Shown piece after piece: positions 63,530 through 64,000 of a DNA stretch of 64,000 bases. Numbering within the stretch: position 1 is the first letter of the stretch; each line of letters begins with the position of its first letter. The stretch spans positions 2,122,001-2,186,000 of the forward strand of contig NZ_CP012159.1 in the NCBI RefSeq assembly GCF_001189295.1. Direction: 5' to 3'. The stretch comes from Chondromyces crocatus (GTDB lineage Bacteria > Myxococcota_A > Polyangia > Polyangiales > Polyangiaceae). The notes below the pieces were generated by a model. It made no database searches, was not told the origin of the DNA, and worked only from the letters and a program-made list of their open reading frames with translations. A program made the position numbers and the translations under genes.

Positions 63530-64000
63530 CATCCACCTCCGCCGGCATTCGCTCGGTGCTCTGCCACGTGCTGATCCACGCCCTTGGCTTGCGACACCTC
63601 GGTCTCCAGCTCCTCCACCTGACGGCCGGCGATCGCACGCGCCACTGCGCGGTCCATCCGCCGCCCTGCCCACCCATGGGTCGCCTCGTCCAGCGCCTCG
63701 ATCCGGTGCTGCACAACCCCAGCCCGGGTGCCCTTCAAGGCTGCGGCCAGGGCGTTCATGGCCTCCTCGATCTGTGCGCGCTCGTCGCCTTCGAGCAGAT
63801 CGGCGTCGACGGCCAGCGCCTTCTGCGTGGCCAGGAGGACGCGCTCCGCCTCGACGCGCGCCTCGACGAGCCGCCGTCGCTCCAGATCTTCCTCCCCGTG
63901 GTCCAGTGCGGCGAGCAGCATCTCCTCCACCTGCTCGTCACTCAGCCCGTAGCTCGGCTTGACCTCGACCTTCTGCTCCACGCCGGTGGTCAGCTCCTTC
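63529..64000 (-). CDS. hscA: Fe-S assembly chaperone HscA, C-terminal part (truncated by window edge)
   Basis: Only the C-terminal ~156 residues are inside the window; the gene continues beyond base 64000. The visible part begins KELTTGVEQKVEVKPSYGLSDEQVEEMLLAAL, the DnaK/HscA substrate-domain segment, and continues into the helical lid (ERVLLATQKALAVDADLL, EALDEATHGWAGRRMDRAVARAIAG), ending in a short Gly-rich tail. HscA transfers assembled clusters from IscU. Its stop overlaps the fdx start, giving the usual hscA-fdx order. Confidence 0.9.
   Translation of the reverse strand, partial: KELTTGVEQKVEVKPSYGLSDEQVEEMLLAALDHGEEDLERRRLVEARVEAERVLLATQKALAVDADLLEGDERAQIEEAMNALAAALKGTRAGVVQHRIEALDEATHGWAGRRMDRAVARAIAGRQVEELETEVSQAKGVDQHVAEHRANAGGGG

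Overview
The window is very GC-rich, densely coded DNA from a myxobacterium, most likely of the Polyangiales (Sorangium/Polyangium/Chondromyces type). The evidence is several secreted proteins ending in a MYXO-CTERM-like signal (Gly/Cys motif, hydrophobic helix, Arg cluster), a eukaryote-like Ser/Thr kinase, many lipoproteins, thrombospondin-type-3/OmpA proteins, and the gap-pgk-tpi-secG cluster typical of these genomes. Assignment to a genus is inference. No tRNA, rRNA, CRISPR array, transposase or prophage gene was recognised. Both window edges cut genes: priA on the left and hscA on the right.

Layout. 0-5.9 kb: 3' part of priA, a 1-kb non-coding stretch with a 21-bp tandem array, a hypothetical protein, a 26-bp repeat, and a large lipoprotein with a pilin-like C-terminus. 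5.9-10.1 kb: a cysteine-cluster protein, a PPi-type phosphofructokinase, and a coupled ATPase/TOPRIM-like pair that looks like a defence module. 10.2-18.2 kb: a coiled-coil membrane protein coupled to a SpoIIAA-like protein, an outer-membrane-type protein, a multihaem cytochrome and a Ser/Thr kinase. 18.2-28.8 kb: a small ORF behind an AT-rich segment, a DUF58/BatA/VWA operon on the minus strand, and a divergent gene with a degenerate cyclase-like plus degenerate STAND-like ATPase architecture. 28.8-38.6 kb: a TonB/TolA-like protein, Dps, a TSP3 surface protein with its OmpA partner, an M15-like peptidase lipoprotein, a 40-bp perfect inverted repeat, and a PAS-STAS regulator.

38.4-46.6 kb is the most unusual region. 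Four paralogous cysteine-rich lipoprotein genes lie in tandem on the minus strand, each with a sigma54-like TGGCAC-N5-TTG element 85-95 nt before its start codon. They alternate with an intact PHP-metallohydrolase gene, an intact kelch-repeat lipoprotein gene, and decayed fragments of both. This looks like an array that expanded and decayed by tandem duplication.

46.6-64 kb is mostly housekeeping: metG, a penicillin-acylase-family lipoprotein, a polyprenol-phosphate mannosyltransferase-like enzyme, trxA, the glycolytic operon gap-pgk-tpiA-secG, then a coupled set (GT39-like membrane protein, hexapeptide N-acetyltransferase, DegT-type aminotransferase) for amino-sugar/glycan synthesis. A sugar ABC importer (binding protein and two permeases, no ATPase) follows, and finally hscA-fdx of an Isc iron-sulfur assembly operon on the minus strand.

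Coordinates and starts rest on reading the sequence. Family names rest on recognised motifs; no database search was run.
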